Translations under genes and position numbers: made by a program | Assembly (NCBI GenBank): GCA_030150265.1 | Contig: JASLGG010000020.1 | Span: 1-64,000, forward strand | Length of the DNA: 64,000 nt | Origin: Protaetiibacter sp. | Lineage (GTDB): Bacteria > Actinomycetota > Actinomycetes > Actinomycetales > Microbacteriaceae | Reading direction: 5' to 3' | Shown: positions 50,942 through 58,801 of the stretch, piece after piece | Position numbering within the stretch: position 1 is the first letter of the stretch | Layout: the number at the start of each line of letters is the position of its first letter | Notes under the pieces: generated by a model | What the model was told of the DNA's origin: nothing | Database searches by the model: none | Seen by the model: only the letters and a program-made list of their open reading frames with translations

Positions 50942-51780
50942 CAGATCCTCGCCGCGTGGATCGCGCTCACCAGGATCGCGCGGGCGCCGATCGCGTAGAG
51001 CTCGTCCATGACGTGGTTCATGTCGGTGCGCGACACCATGACGCGCACGGCGACCCATCCGGTGTCGCGCAGCGGCGAGACGGTCGGCGACTCGAGGCCC
51101 GGCGTGACCGCGGACGCGCGGTCCACGAGCTCGGCCGGCAGGTCGTAGTCGATGAGCACGTACTGGTGGGCCACCATGACGCCCTGGATGCGGCGGCGCA
51201 GCGTCTCGAGGCCCGGGACCTCCGCGCGCGACGCGATGAGCACCGCCGAGGACTCGAGGATCACGGGGCCGAAGATGTCGAGGCCCTGCTTGCGGAGCGT
51301 CGTGCCGGTCTCGACGACGTCGGCCACGGCATCCGCGACCCCGAGCCGCACCGCCGACTCGACCGCGCCGTCGAGGCGCACGACGGTGGCGTTCACGCCC
51401 TGGGCCGTGAGGAAGTCGCGCACCAGGCCGTCGTAGCTCGTCGCGACGCGCACGCCCTCGAGGTCCTGCAGGGTCTCGAAGCGGCCGATCGGGCCCGCGA
51501 AGCGGAAAGTGGACTCGCCGAAGTCGAGCGCGTCGACCTCGAGCGCGGCGGAGTGGGAGTCGAGCAGCAGGTCGCGGCCCGTGATGCCCACGTCGAGCGC
51601 GCCCGAGCCGACGTAGGTGGCGATGTCGCGCGGGCGCAGGTAGAAGAACTCGACGTCGTTGCGGGGGTCCGCGACGATGAGCTCCTTGGGGTCGCGGCGC
51701 GTGGCGTACCCCGCCTCGCGGAGCATCTCGACGGCGGTCTCCGACAGCGTGCCCTTGTTGGGCACGGCGATTCTCAGCAT
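50941..51780 (-). CDS. hisG: ATP phosphoribosyltransferase (long form)
   Basis: HisG condenses ATP with phosphoribosyl pyrophosphate, the first and feedback-controlled step of histidine synthesis. At 279 aa it is the long form with a C-terminal ACT-like regulatory domain (about 205-279), so no HisZ partner is needed. Family segments are RIAVPNKGTLSE at the N-terminus, the DVGITGRDLL loop near 65 and the phosphate-binding region DAVADVVETGTTLR near 150. It follows hisE by 42 bases and runs into hisF with a one-base overlap. Confidence 0.96.
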   Translation of the reverse strand: MLRIAVPNKGTLSETAVEMLREAGYATRRDPKELIVADPRNDVEFFYLRPRDIATYVGSGALDVGITGRDLLLDSHSAALEVDALDFGESTFRFAGPIGRFETLQDLEGVRVATSYDGLVRDFLTAQGVNATVVRLDGAVESAVRLGVADAVADVVETGTTLRKQGLDIFGPVILESSAVLIASRAEVPGLETLRRRIQGVMVAHQYVLIDYDLPAELVDRASAVTPGLESPTVSPLRDTGWVAVRVMVSRTDMNHVMDELYAIGARAILVSAIHAARI

Positions 51781-51822
51781 GGTTCTGCTTTCTGGTTGTG
51801 AACGGTCATCGGCGGATGCTGT

Positions 51823-52086
51823 TCACAGATGTCGGTAGACGTCCTCGAGCGTGAGGCCCTTCGCGACCATGAGCACCTGCAGGTGGTAGAGAAGCTGCGA
51901 GATCTCCTCCGCCGCCTCCGCGTCGGACTGGTACTCGGCGGCCATCCACACCTCGGCGGCCTCCTCGACGATCTTCTTGCCGATCGCGTGCACGCCGGCG
52001 TCGAGCTCCGCGACGGTGCGCGACCCCTCGGGACGCGCGACGGCCTTGGCGCTGAGCTCCTCGAAGAGGGCGTCGAAGGTCTTCAC
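51823..52086 (-). CDS. hisE: phosphoribosyl-ATP pyrophosphohydrolase
   Basis: HisE removes pyrophosphate from phosphoribosyl-ATP, the second step of histidine synthesis. The protein is 87 aa, the free-standing actinobacterial form of the MazG-like all-alpha fold, with the metal-binding KIVEEAAEVWMAA helix near residue 38 and EEISQLLYHLQVLM near 60. The start is GTG 52086, and TAACCT ends six bases before it, so hisE probably opens a leaderless his-trp transcript: hisE-hisG-hisF-hisI-trpE and the Trp membrane protein. Confidence 0.95.
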   Translation of the reverse strand: MKTFDALFEELSAKAVARPEGSRTVAELDAGVHAIGKKIVEEAAEVWMAAEYQSDAEAAEEISQLLYHLQVLMVAKGLTLEDVYRHL

Positions 52087-52092
52087 CCGGCT

Positions 52093-52098
52093 AGGTTA
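52093..52098 (-). promoter_or_regulatory. leaderless -10 (TAACCT) of hisE
   Basis: TAACCT ends six bases before GTG 52086, in the 29-base gap after the FKBP gene. It is the best candidate for the start of the his-trp run. Confidence 0.6.
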
Positions 52099-52115
52099 CC
52101 GGCCCCCGGATGCCG

Positions 52116-52484
52116 TCACCTGACGCCGAGGAGGTCGATCACGAAGACGAGCGTGCGGCCCGAGAGACGGTGGCCCGCGCCGGCGGGGCCGTAGGCGTCG
52201 AGCGGCGGGCAGACGAGCCGGCGACGTCCGCCGACCTTCATGCCGGGGATGCCGTCCTGCCAGCCCTTGATGAGGCCCGCGAGGGGGAACTGGATCGAGG
52301 CGCCGCGGTCCCAGCTGGAGTCGAACTGCTCGCCGGTCTCGAAGTCGACGCCGACGTAGTGCACGTCGACCGTCGCGCCGGGCGCCGCCTCGGCGCCGTC
52401 GCCGACCTCGAGGTCGGTGATGACGAGCTCGGTCGGGGCCGGCCCCTCGATGAAGTCGATCTCGGGCTTGGTCTTGTCGGTCAT
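52116..52484 (-). CDS. FKBP-type peptidyl-prolyl isomerase
   Basis: A 122-aa single-domain FK506-binding-type prolyl isomerase without signal peptide, so cytosolic. VDVHYVGVDFETGEQFDSSWDRG (about residues 40-62) and GWQDGIPGMKVGGRRRLVCPP (about 74-94) are the two active-site signatures. The final TLVFVIDLLGV strand is typical. It lies between rpe and hisE on the same strand, with about 30 bases on either side. Its clients cannot be predicted. Confidence 0.92.
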   Translation of the reverse strand: MTDKTKPEIDFIEGPAPTELVITDLEVGDGAEAAPGATVDVHYVGVDFETGEQFDSSWDRGASIQFPLAGLIKGWQDGIPGMKVGGRRRLVCPPLDAYGPAGAGHRLSGRTLVFVIDLLGVR

Positions 52485-52515
52485 GGCGTCAAGTCAAGCA
52501 CGAGCGGCGGGATGC

Positions 52516-53187
52516 TCAGTGCCGGTGGGCCGCGGCGGTGTCGCGCAAGGAGGCGATCGCGAGCTCGACGTCCGAGGCCCCGTAGACCGCGGAGCCCGCC
52601 ACGAAGGTGTCGGCACCGGCCTCCGCCGCGATGCCGATCGTGTCGGCCGCGATGCCGCCGTCGACCTGCAGCCAGAGGTCGATGCCGTGCCGGTCGGCGG
52701 CCGCGCGCAGCGTGCGGAGCTTCGGCATCATGTCGGCCATGAAGCTCTGGCCGCCGAAGCCGGGCTCGACCGTCATCACGAGCACCTGGTCGAACTCGGG
52801 CAGCAGCTCGAGGTAGGGCTCGACCGCGGTGCCCGGCTTCAGCGCGAGCGAGGCGCGCGAGCCGATCTCTCGGATGCGGCGGGCGAGCGCGACGGGCTCG
52901 GCGGCGGCCTCCGCGTGGAAGGTCACCGAGAACGCGCCGAGCTCGGCGTAGCCCGGCGCCCAGCGGTCCGCATCCGTGATCATCAGGTGCACGTCGAGCG
53001 GGATGGGCGAGACGCGCTGCACCGCCTCGACCATCTGGGGGCCGAAGGTGAGGTTCGGCACGAAGTGGTTGTCCATGACGTCGACGTGCACGCCGTCCGC
53101 CGTGCGGATGCGCTCGATCTCCGCCTGCATGTTGGCGAAGTCGGCGGCGAGGATGCTGGGCTGGATGCGGGCCTGTCGAGAAGTCAC
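52516..53187 (-). CDS. rpe: ribulose-phosphate 3-epimerase
   Basis: Rpe interconverts ribulose-5-phosphate and xylulose-5-phosphate, supplying transketolase. The protein is 223 aa. Catalytic and metal-binding segments are present: IQPSILAADFANM at the N-terminus, HVDVMDNHFVPNLTFGP near 33, DVHLMITDADRW near 65, MTVEPGFGGQSFM near 138 and QVDGGIAADT near 175. The GTG start at 53187 overlaps the rsmB stop, and TAGGGT inside the rsmB end lies six bases before it, so extra leaderless initiation is possible. Confidence 0.95.
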   Translation of the reverse strand: MTSRQARIQPSILAADFANMQAEIERIRTADGVHVDVMDNHFVPNLTFGPQMVEAVQRVSPIPLDVHLMITDADRWAPGYAELGAFSVTFHAEAAAEPVALARRIREIGSRASLALKPGTAVEPYLELLPEFDQVLVMTVEPGFGGQSFMADMMPKLRTLRAAADRHGIDLWLQVDGGIAADTIGIAAEAGADTFVAGSAVYGASDVELAIASLRDTAAAHRH

Positions 53188-54563
53188 GCCTCGACCCTAG
53201 TGAGCAACTGCACGAACATCGCATCCGTGCCGTGGCGGTGCGGCCAGAGCTGCGCCGACGGCGCGTCGGGAAGACGGAGCGGAGCCGTCGCGACCCGGTC
53301 GAGCACCTCGGGCGTGTCGAGCGCGCGCAGCCCGGGGTGTCGGGCGAGCGCCGTCGTCACCTGTCCGCGCGTCTCGGACGGGTGCGGCGAGCAGGTCACG
53401 TAGGCGAGCACGCCGCCGGGCGCGAGCGCCGCGACCGCGGCGTCGATCAGCTCCGCCTGGAGCGCGACGAGCGACGCGAGGTCGTCGGCGCTCTTGCGCC
53501 AGCGCGCCTCCGGCCGGCGCCGCAGCGCGCCGAGCCCCGTGCAGGGGGCGTCGAGCAGGATGCGGTCGAAGCGCTCCCCCGCCCCGCCGAAGCGACGCCC
53601 GTCGCCCTCGACGACCTCCGGTGCGTCATCGCGCGCCATGAACGGCGCGAGCGCGTTCCGCACGAGCCCGGCGCGCGCCGGCACCATCTCGTTCGCCACG
53701 AGTCGCGCGCCCCCGCGCGCCGCCTCCGCGGCGAGCACCGCGGCCTTGCCGCCGGGGCCCGCGCAGAGGTCGAGCCAGCGCTCCCCCGGCGTCACCGCGC
53801 GGGCGCGGCTGAGCGCGAGCGCGGCGAGCTGCGAGCCCTCGTCCTGCACGCGCACGGCGCCCGCCGCGACCTCCGGTTGCGCGGCCGGATCACCCCCCAT
53901 CGAGGAGACGGCGAGCGGGGAGAGCCGACCGGGGAGGTAACGGTCCGAGCCGCTGAGCTCGTGCGGGTCGGCGAGGCCCGGGAGCGCCGCGAAGGCCACC
54001 CGGGGCGCGGCGTTGTCGGCGGCCAGGAGCTCCGGGAGCTCGGGGGCGGCGCCCTCCAGGGCGAGCGCGGACTCGAGAGCCGCCACGATCCACTCGGGGT
54101 GCGAGAACTCGACCGCGAGCCGCGCGGCGCCCGCGAGACCGTGGAGCGCCCGCTCGCGCCAGGCATCCGGCTCCTCCCGCGAGAGCGTGCGCAGCACCCC
54201 GTTGACGAACCCCGCGGCCGAGGCCTTGCGCGCACGGCGCACGAGTTCGACCGACTCGTCGATGACCGCGTGCGGTGCGGTCCGCAGGCTCAGCAGCTGG
54301 TGGGCTCCGAGCCGCAGTGCGTCGAGTACCGGCGGGTCGATCCTCGCGGCCGGGCGACGCGCGGCGAGCTCGATCACCCGGTCGTAGTAGCCCTGCATCC
54401 GCAGGGTGCCGTAGACGAGCTCGGTCGCGAAACCGGCGTCCGCGGCGCTCAGCCGGGCATCCCGGATGCGGCTGGGCAGGAGCAGGTTCGCGTACGCGTC
54501 GGAGGTGCGCACCGCCGCGAGCACGTCGGCCGCGACCCGGCGCGCGGGCTGGACGCGGCTCAT
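53184..54563 (-). CDS. rsmB: 16S rRNA (cytosine-967-C5)-methyltransferase
   Basis: RsmB methylates a cytosine of 16S rRNA with S-adenosylmethionine. The protein is 459 aa from ATG 54563, which overlaps the fmt stop; the long open frame upstream is a shadow of fmt and priA. An N-terminal NusB-like helical domain (about 1-145; RRVAADVLAAV, FVNGVLRTL) precedes the methyltransferase. The SAM-binding DLCAGPGGKA lies near 270, DAPCTGLGALRRRPEARW near 345 and the catalytic cysteine in YVTCSPHPSE near 395. The order priA-fmt-rsmB-rpe is conserved in actinobacteria. Confidence 0.95.
   Translation of the reverse strand: MSRVQPARRVAADVLAAVRTSDAYANLLLPSRIRDARLSAADAGFATELVYGTLRMQGYYDRVIELAARRPAARIDPPVLDALRLGAHQLLSLRTAPHAVIDESVELVRRARKASAAGFVNGVLRTLSREEPDAWRERALHGLAGAARLAVEFSHPEWIVAALESALALEGAAPELPELLAADNAAPRVAFAALPGLADPHELSGSDRYLPGRLSPLAVSSMGGDPAAQPEVAAGAVRVQDEGSQLAALALSRARAVTPGERWLDLCAGPGGKAAVLAAEAARGGARLVANEMVPARAGLVRNALAPFMARDDAPEVVEGDGRRFGGAGERFDRILLDAPCTGLGALRRRPEARWRKSADDLASLVALQAELIDAAVAALAPGGVLAYVTCSPHPSETRGQVTTALARHPGLRALDTPEVLDRVATAPLRLPDAPSAQLWPHRHGTDAMFVQLLTRVEA
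53194..53199 (-). promoter_or_regulatory. possible leaderless -10 (TAGGGT) of rpe inside rsmB
   Basis: TAGGGT ends six bases before GTG 53187. Because it lies within the last codons of rsmB the match could be chance. Confidence 0.4.
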
Positions 54564-55483
54564 CCGAGCACCGTCGTCACGCCCACCGGTCGGCCCCGCC
54601 ACCAGTCGGCGGCGGGCATCGCGCGCTTGCCCGCCGGCTGCACGACGAGCAGCTCGAGCGGGTCGTCGGCCGTGCCGACGTGCACCGCCCGACCGCGCTG
54701 CGCGACGACGCCCGGGTCGAGCCGCGCCGCGCCGTGGGCGATCGCCGCGTCGAGGATCTTGAAACGCTCGCCGTCGAGGGTCGTCGTGGCACCAGGCTCG
54801 GGCGTGACGCCGCGACGGCGCGCGTCGATGCGGCTCGCCGGCTGCGACCAGTCGAGGCGGCCGTCGTCGATCCCGAGCTTGGGGGCGAGCGTCACCTCGC
54901 CGGACTGGGGCGTCGCGACGGCCCTGCCCTCCGCGATGCCGTCCACGACACGCGCGAGCAGCCCCGCGCCCGAGTCGGCGAGCGACTCCAGCAGGTGGCC
55001 CGCCGTCTGGACGCGGCCCACGGGCGTCGCCTCCATCGCGAACACCGGGCCGGCATCCAGCTCGGGCACGAGCTGGAACACCGCAGCGCCCGTCACCTCG
55101 TCTCCCGCGATGAGCGCGTGCTGCACGGGAGCCGCCCCGCGCCAGCGCGGCAGCAGCGAGAAGTGCAGGTTGACCCAGCCGTGCCGCGGCGCGCTCAGCA
55201 CCGGCTCGCGGATGAGGCCGCCGTAGGCGACGACGACCCCGAGGTCCGCGTCGAGGGCGAGCAGCTCGTCCTGCACCGCGGCGAGCCGGTTCGCCTTGAT
55301 GACGCGGACGCCGGCCTCCCGCGCCGCCTCCGCCACCGGCGTCGGGGTCAGCACCCGCTTGCGGCCGAGGGGAGCGTCCTCGCGCGTCACGACCGCCACG
55401 ACCTCGTGCGGACCCCGGATGAGGGCACGCAGGCTGGGCACGGCGGCGGCCGGGCTCCCGGCGAAGACGAGGCGAAGCGGCAC
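54560..55483 (-). CDS. fmt: methionyl-tRNA formyltransferase
   Basis: Fmt formylates the initiator Met-tRNA. The protein is 307 aa from GTG 55483. The N-terminal RLVFAGSPAAAVPSLRAL, the folate- and catalytic-site NLHFSLLPRWRGAAPVQHALIAGD-type region near residues 105-128 and the AKLGIDDGRLDW-like linker to the C-terminal tRNA-binding domain are clear. CAGAAT ends six bases before the GTG, a weak leaderless -10. Its stop overlaps rsmB, and it follows priA by 36 bases. Confidence 0.95.
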   Translation of the reverse strand: MPLRLVFAGSPAAAVPSLRALIRGPHEVVAVVTREDAPLGRKRVLTPTPVAEAAREAGVRVIKANRLAAVQDELLALDADLGVVVAYGGLIREPVLSAPRHGWVNLHFSLLPRWRGAAPVQHALIAGDEVTGAAVFQLVPELDAGPVFAMEATPVGRVQTAGHLLESLADSGAGLLARVVDGIAEGRAVATPQSGEVTLAPKLGIDDGRLDWSQPASRIDARRRGVTPEPGATTTLDGERFKILDAAIAHGAARLDPGVVAQRGRAVHVGTADDPLELLVVQPAGKRAMPAADWWRGRPVGVTTVLG

Positions 55484-55519
55484 CCCTCGATTCTGCCGGA
55501 CGGCGCGACGCGCGCCGGA

Positions 55520-57484
55520 TCAGGACTCGTCGAACGGCTCGGGGTCGTCGAAGCGGGCGCGCAGCGGAAGCGGCGCGCGCCCCGGGCGCCCCGACCCGGG
55601 AACGGGCTTGCGGCGGGTGGCGGCCTGCCGGACGATCTCGCCGCGCACCGCCTTCGCGACGGCCGCCCCGTGCGCGTAGTCGAAGCGGACGAGCGCGCGG
55701 GCGCGACCGTCGACGGTGCGCTCGCCGATCAGCTCCGCGCCCTCCGGCAGGAGCGCCAGCGCCGCCTCGACGGCGTCCGGCACGCCGTCGAGGGTCGCCG
55801 TGCGCACGACGGGTGGAAAGCCGAGCGCGCGGCGGTCGGCCAGCTCCGCGCGCGCGAAGGCCGTCGTGTTGCCGGTCGACAGCGCGGTCGCGAGGCGGCC
55901 GCCCACGCCCACCAGGAAGACGCGCGCGTCGTCGGCGGCGAGGGCCGCCGCATCCGACCACCAGCGCAGGCAGTCCTCGGCGATCCGCAGCGTCTCGCGG
56001 GCCACCATCCGCTCGCCGTCGAGCAGCAGAACGGCGCGATACCCCCCGGCGGCGATCGGCTCCGCCCCGCGCGTGGCCACGACGAGCGCGGGCCGCTCGT
56101 CGACCTCGAAGATGCGCCGCTCGCCGTCGGACACGACGACACGGGCGCCCGGGAAGGCCCGGCCGAGCTCCTCCGCCGTGCGGGTGCTGCCGGCCCCCAC
56201 GCGCACGAGTCGCGACGCCCCGCACTCCGTGCAGCGGAACGCCCGCTCCTCGCGGCCGCACCACAGGCAGCTGGGGGCGGCCCCCGCGCGCTGCTGCCGC
56301 AGCGGGCCCGCGCACCTGCGGCACCGGGCGGCGGTCCCGCACTCGCCGCAGCGCAGGCCCGGGGCGTATCCCGGACGCGCGACCTGCACGAGCACCGGAC
56401 CGGTCTTCGCGGCCGCCGCGGCCTCCTGCCAGGCGAGGCCCGGGATGCGCGCGTGCTCGTCGGCGGGCGCTCCCGCCGCGTAGGCGGTCGGCACCACGTG
56501 CGCACGCCGCGGGCGCACGGGTGCGAGCTCCGTCAGCCAGCCGAGCTCCACGAGCCGCTGCGCCTCGGTCGTGCGGGCGTGCGACGCGAGCACGAGCGCG
56601 CAACCTTGCTGCTCCTGGCGCACGAGCGCCGCATCCCGCGCGTGCACGTAGGGCGTGAGCGGCTCCGCGAGCAGCGGATCTCCGTCGTTCCACACCGCGA
56701 GCAGCCCGAGGCGTGCGGCCGGCGCATACACCGCCGAGCGGTTGCCCAGCACCACGACAGGGGCATCGCCCATGGCACGGAGCATCCCGCGGTAGCGTTC
56801 CGCGTCGGGCTGCGCCGAGTCGAACCGCACGATGCGATCGGCGGGGAGCAGGCTCGTGAGCGCGGCCTCGAGCTGCCGGGCATCACGGTGATCCGGGGCC
56901 ACCAGGATGGCGGATGCGCCGCCGTGCACCGTGCGCGTCGCGAGCTGCGCGAGGGCGAGCGCCCAGCGCCCGACCCAGTGCTCCCCCACCGGCACGACCC
57001 CCGGGTCGACCGCGAGCGAGGCGCGGCCGCCGGCGAGCAGCGCCTCGATCTCCGCCTCCGCGTAGCCGTCGACCGGCGGCGCGTCGCCGACGAGGGGCGC
57101 CGGATCGGTGCCGCCTGCCGCACGTGCCGCGAGCCAGGACTTCTCGACCCGCACCTGGCGCTTCGGGATCGCGAGCCGCAGCACGTCGATCGCCGAGCCC
57201 GCCGCGCGGTCGGCGACCGCGCGCGCGAGACGCCAGACCTCGGGGCGCAGCACCTCCGCCGCCGAGGTCACCGCGTCGAGGTCCGAGAGCGGGCCCGGGT
57301 GCTCCTGCTGGGTGGCGAGCTCCACTACGAAGCCCTGCGTCATCCGGTTCGCCGAGCGCAGCGGCGCGCTGATCCGTACGCCCGGCACGACGCCCTCCAT
57401 CCCCTCCGGGATGCGGTAGTCGAGCAGGCGGTCGAGTTGCGGCAGCGGGGTGTCGAGGATGACGCGGGCGATCGTGGGCTGCAT
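55520..57484 (-). CDS. priA: primosomal protein N' (PriA), probable non-helicase form
   Basis: PriA restarts stalled replication forks in E. coli. This 654-aa protein keeps the N-terminal DNA-binding domain (ARVILDTPLPQLDRLLDYRIP) and the zinc-binding cysteine block (CGECGTAARCRRC, CLWCGREERAFRCTECG near residues 374-425), but I see no Walker A GxGKT and no DEEH motif: the expected positions read HGGASAILVAPD and VWNDGDPLL. Actinobacterial PriA proteins are known to lack these motifs, so it is probably a structural primosome factor without helicase activity. It begins just after an interspersed repeat and precedes fmt by 36 bases. Confidence 0.9.
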   Translation of the reverse strand: MQPTIARVILDTPLPQLDRLLDYRIPEGMEGVVPGVRISAPLRSANRMTQGFVVELATQQEHPGPLSDLDAVTSAAEVLRPEVWRLARAVADRAAGSAIDVLRLAIPKRQVRVEKSWLAARAAGGTDPAPLVGDAPPVDGYAEAEIEALLAGGRASLAVDPGVVPVGEHWVGRWALALAQLATRTVHGGASAILVAPDHRDARQLEAALTSLLPADRIVRFDSAQPDAERYRGMLRAMGDAPVVVLGNRSAVYAPAARLGLLAVWNDGDPLLAEPLTPYVHARDAALVRQEQQGCALVLASHARTTEAQRLVELGWLTELAPVRPRRAHVVPTAYAAGAPADEHARIPGLAWQEAAAAAKTGPVLVQVARPGYAPGLRCGECGTAARCRRCAGPLRQQRAGAAPSCLWCGREERAFRCTECGASRLVRVGAGSTRTAEELGRAFPGARVVVSDGERRIFEVDERPALVVATRGAEPIAAGGYRAVLLLDGERMVARETLRIAEDCLRWWSDAAALAADDARVFLVGVGGRLATALSTGNTTAFARAELADRRALGFPPVVRTATLDGVPDAVEAALALLPEGAELIGERTVDGRARALVRFDYAHGAAVAKAVRGEIVRQAATRRKPVPGSGRPGRAPLPLRARFDDPEPFDES

Positions 57485-57506
57485 CAGCAGGCGCTCCCGA
57501 CGGCTC

Positions 57507-57544
57507 GGTCCCGATACACGGCTGCGCCGCTACTCGACCAGCGG
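57507..57544. repeat. short interspersed imperfect palindromic repeat, copy 2
   Basis: Begins GGTCCCGATACACGG and ends GCCGCTACTCGACCAGCGG, sharing both ends with copy 1 at 21777-21816; the middle differs. It fills the gap between metK and priA, 14 bases after the metK stop. Confidence 0.75.
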
Positions 57545-57557
57545 GCGGCCGGCACGT

Positions 57558-58754
57558 TCAGAGCCCTGCGGCGGTGCGCAGCTCCTCGACGCGGTCGAGG
57601 CGCTCCCAGGTGAAGTCGGGCAGCTCGCGGCCGAAGTGACCGTATGCGGCCGTCTGGGCGTAGATCGGCCGCAGCAGATCGAGGTCGCGGATGATCGCCG
57701 CGGGGCGCAGGTCGAACACCTGACGGATGGCGTCGGTGATGATCGCGTCGGAGACGGCGCCCGTGCCGAAGGTCTCGACGTAGAGCCCGACGGGCGCGGC
57801 CTTGCCGATCGCGTAGGCGACCTGCACCTCGAGCCGGTCGGCGAGGCCGGCCGCGACCGCGTTCTTGGCCACCCAGCGCATCGCGTAGGCGGCGGAGCGG
57901 TCGACCTTCGACGGGTCCTTGCCCGAGAACGCGCCGCCGCCGTGTCGTGCCGCGCCGCCGTAGGTGTCGACGATGATCTTGCGCCCGGTGAGGCCGGCGT
58001 CACCCTGCGGGCCGCCGATCTCGAACCGGCCGGTGGGGTTGATGAAGCGCTGCGCGCCCTCCCACGGCAGGTCCACGCGCTCGAGCACGGGCCGCACGAC
58101 GAGCTCGAACAGCTCGGCGCGGAGCTGCTCGTTCGACACCTTGGGCGAGTGCTGCGCCGACATCACGATCGTCTCGATCGTGCGGGGCGTCACGCCGTCG
58201 TAGCCGACCGTGACCTGCGTCTTGCCGTCGGGGCGCAGGTAGTCGACCTCCCCGCGGTGCCGCACCTCGGCGAGCCGCTCCGCGAGGCGGTGCGAGAGCC
58301 AGATCGGCAACGGCATGAGCTCGGGCGTCTCGCGCGTCGCATAGCCGAACATGATGCCCTGGTCGCCCGCGCCCTGCCGGTCGAGGTCGTCGACGCTCGT
58401 TCCCTCGCGGGTCTCGAACGCGTCGTCGACGCCCTGGGCGATGTCGGGCGACTGCCCGCCGATCGAGACCGAGACGCCGCACGAGCGGCCGTCGAACCAC
58501 ACGTCGGACGAGTCGTAGCCGATCTCGGTGATCTTCTTGCGCACGATCGCGGGGATCTCGACGTACCCCGAGGTGGTGACCTCGCCCGCGACGTGCACGA
58601 GGCCCGTCGTGACGAGCGTCTCGACGGCGACGCGGGCGTGCGGGTCGACCGCGAGCAGGGCGTCGAGGATCGAGTCGCTCACCTGGTCGCACAGCTTGTC
58701 GGGGTGCCCCTCGGTGACGGATTCCGAGGTGAAGAGACGCAGAGAGGAGCTCAC
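57558..58754 (-). CDS. metK: S-adenosylmethionine synthetase
   Basis: MetK makes S-adenosylmethionine from ATP and methionine. The protein is 398 aa from GTG 58754, where family similarity begins (SSSLRLFTSESVTEGHPDK); the frame is open further upstream as a shadow of coaBC. GHPDKLCDQVSDSILD near residue 15, GAGDQGIMFGYA near 125 and the P-loop-like GGGAFSGKDPSKVDRSAAY near 285 are all intact. No SAM riboswitch is seen in the 47-base gap upstream. The product serves RsmB and other methyltransferases. It lies in the conserved rpoZ-coaBC-metK-priA order. Confidence 0.97.
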   Translation of the reverse strand: MSSSLRLFTSESVTEGHPDKLCDQVSDSILDALLAVDPHARVAVETLVTTGLVHVAGEVTTSGYVEIPAIVRKKITEIGYDSSDVWFDGRSCGVSVSIGGQSPDIAQGVDDAFETREGTSVDDLDRQGAGDQGIMFGYATRETPELMPLPIWLSHRLAERLAEVRHRGEVDYLRPDGKTQVTVGYDGVTPRTIETIVMSAQHSPKVSNEQLRAELFELVVRPVLERVDLPWEGAQRFINPTGRFEIGGPQGDAGLTGRKIIVDTYGGAARHGGGAFSGKDPSKVDRSAAYAMRWVAKNAVAAGLADRLEVQVAYAIGKAAPVGLYVETFGTGAVSDAIITDAIRQVFDLRPAAIIRDLDLLRPIYAQTAAYGHFGRELPDFTWERLDRVEELRTAAGL

Positions 58755-58801
58755 GGACAGCCTGTTCGGTCGAGTCGTCGAATGGAAGGCGACGCGGCCC
58801 C

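Noticed and set aside
58755..58801. SAM riboswitch before metK
   Set aside because: The gap is only 47 bases and shows none of the conserved SAM-I, SAM-II or SAM-IV core elements.
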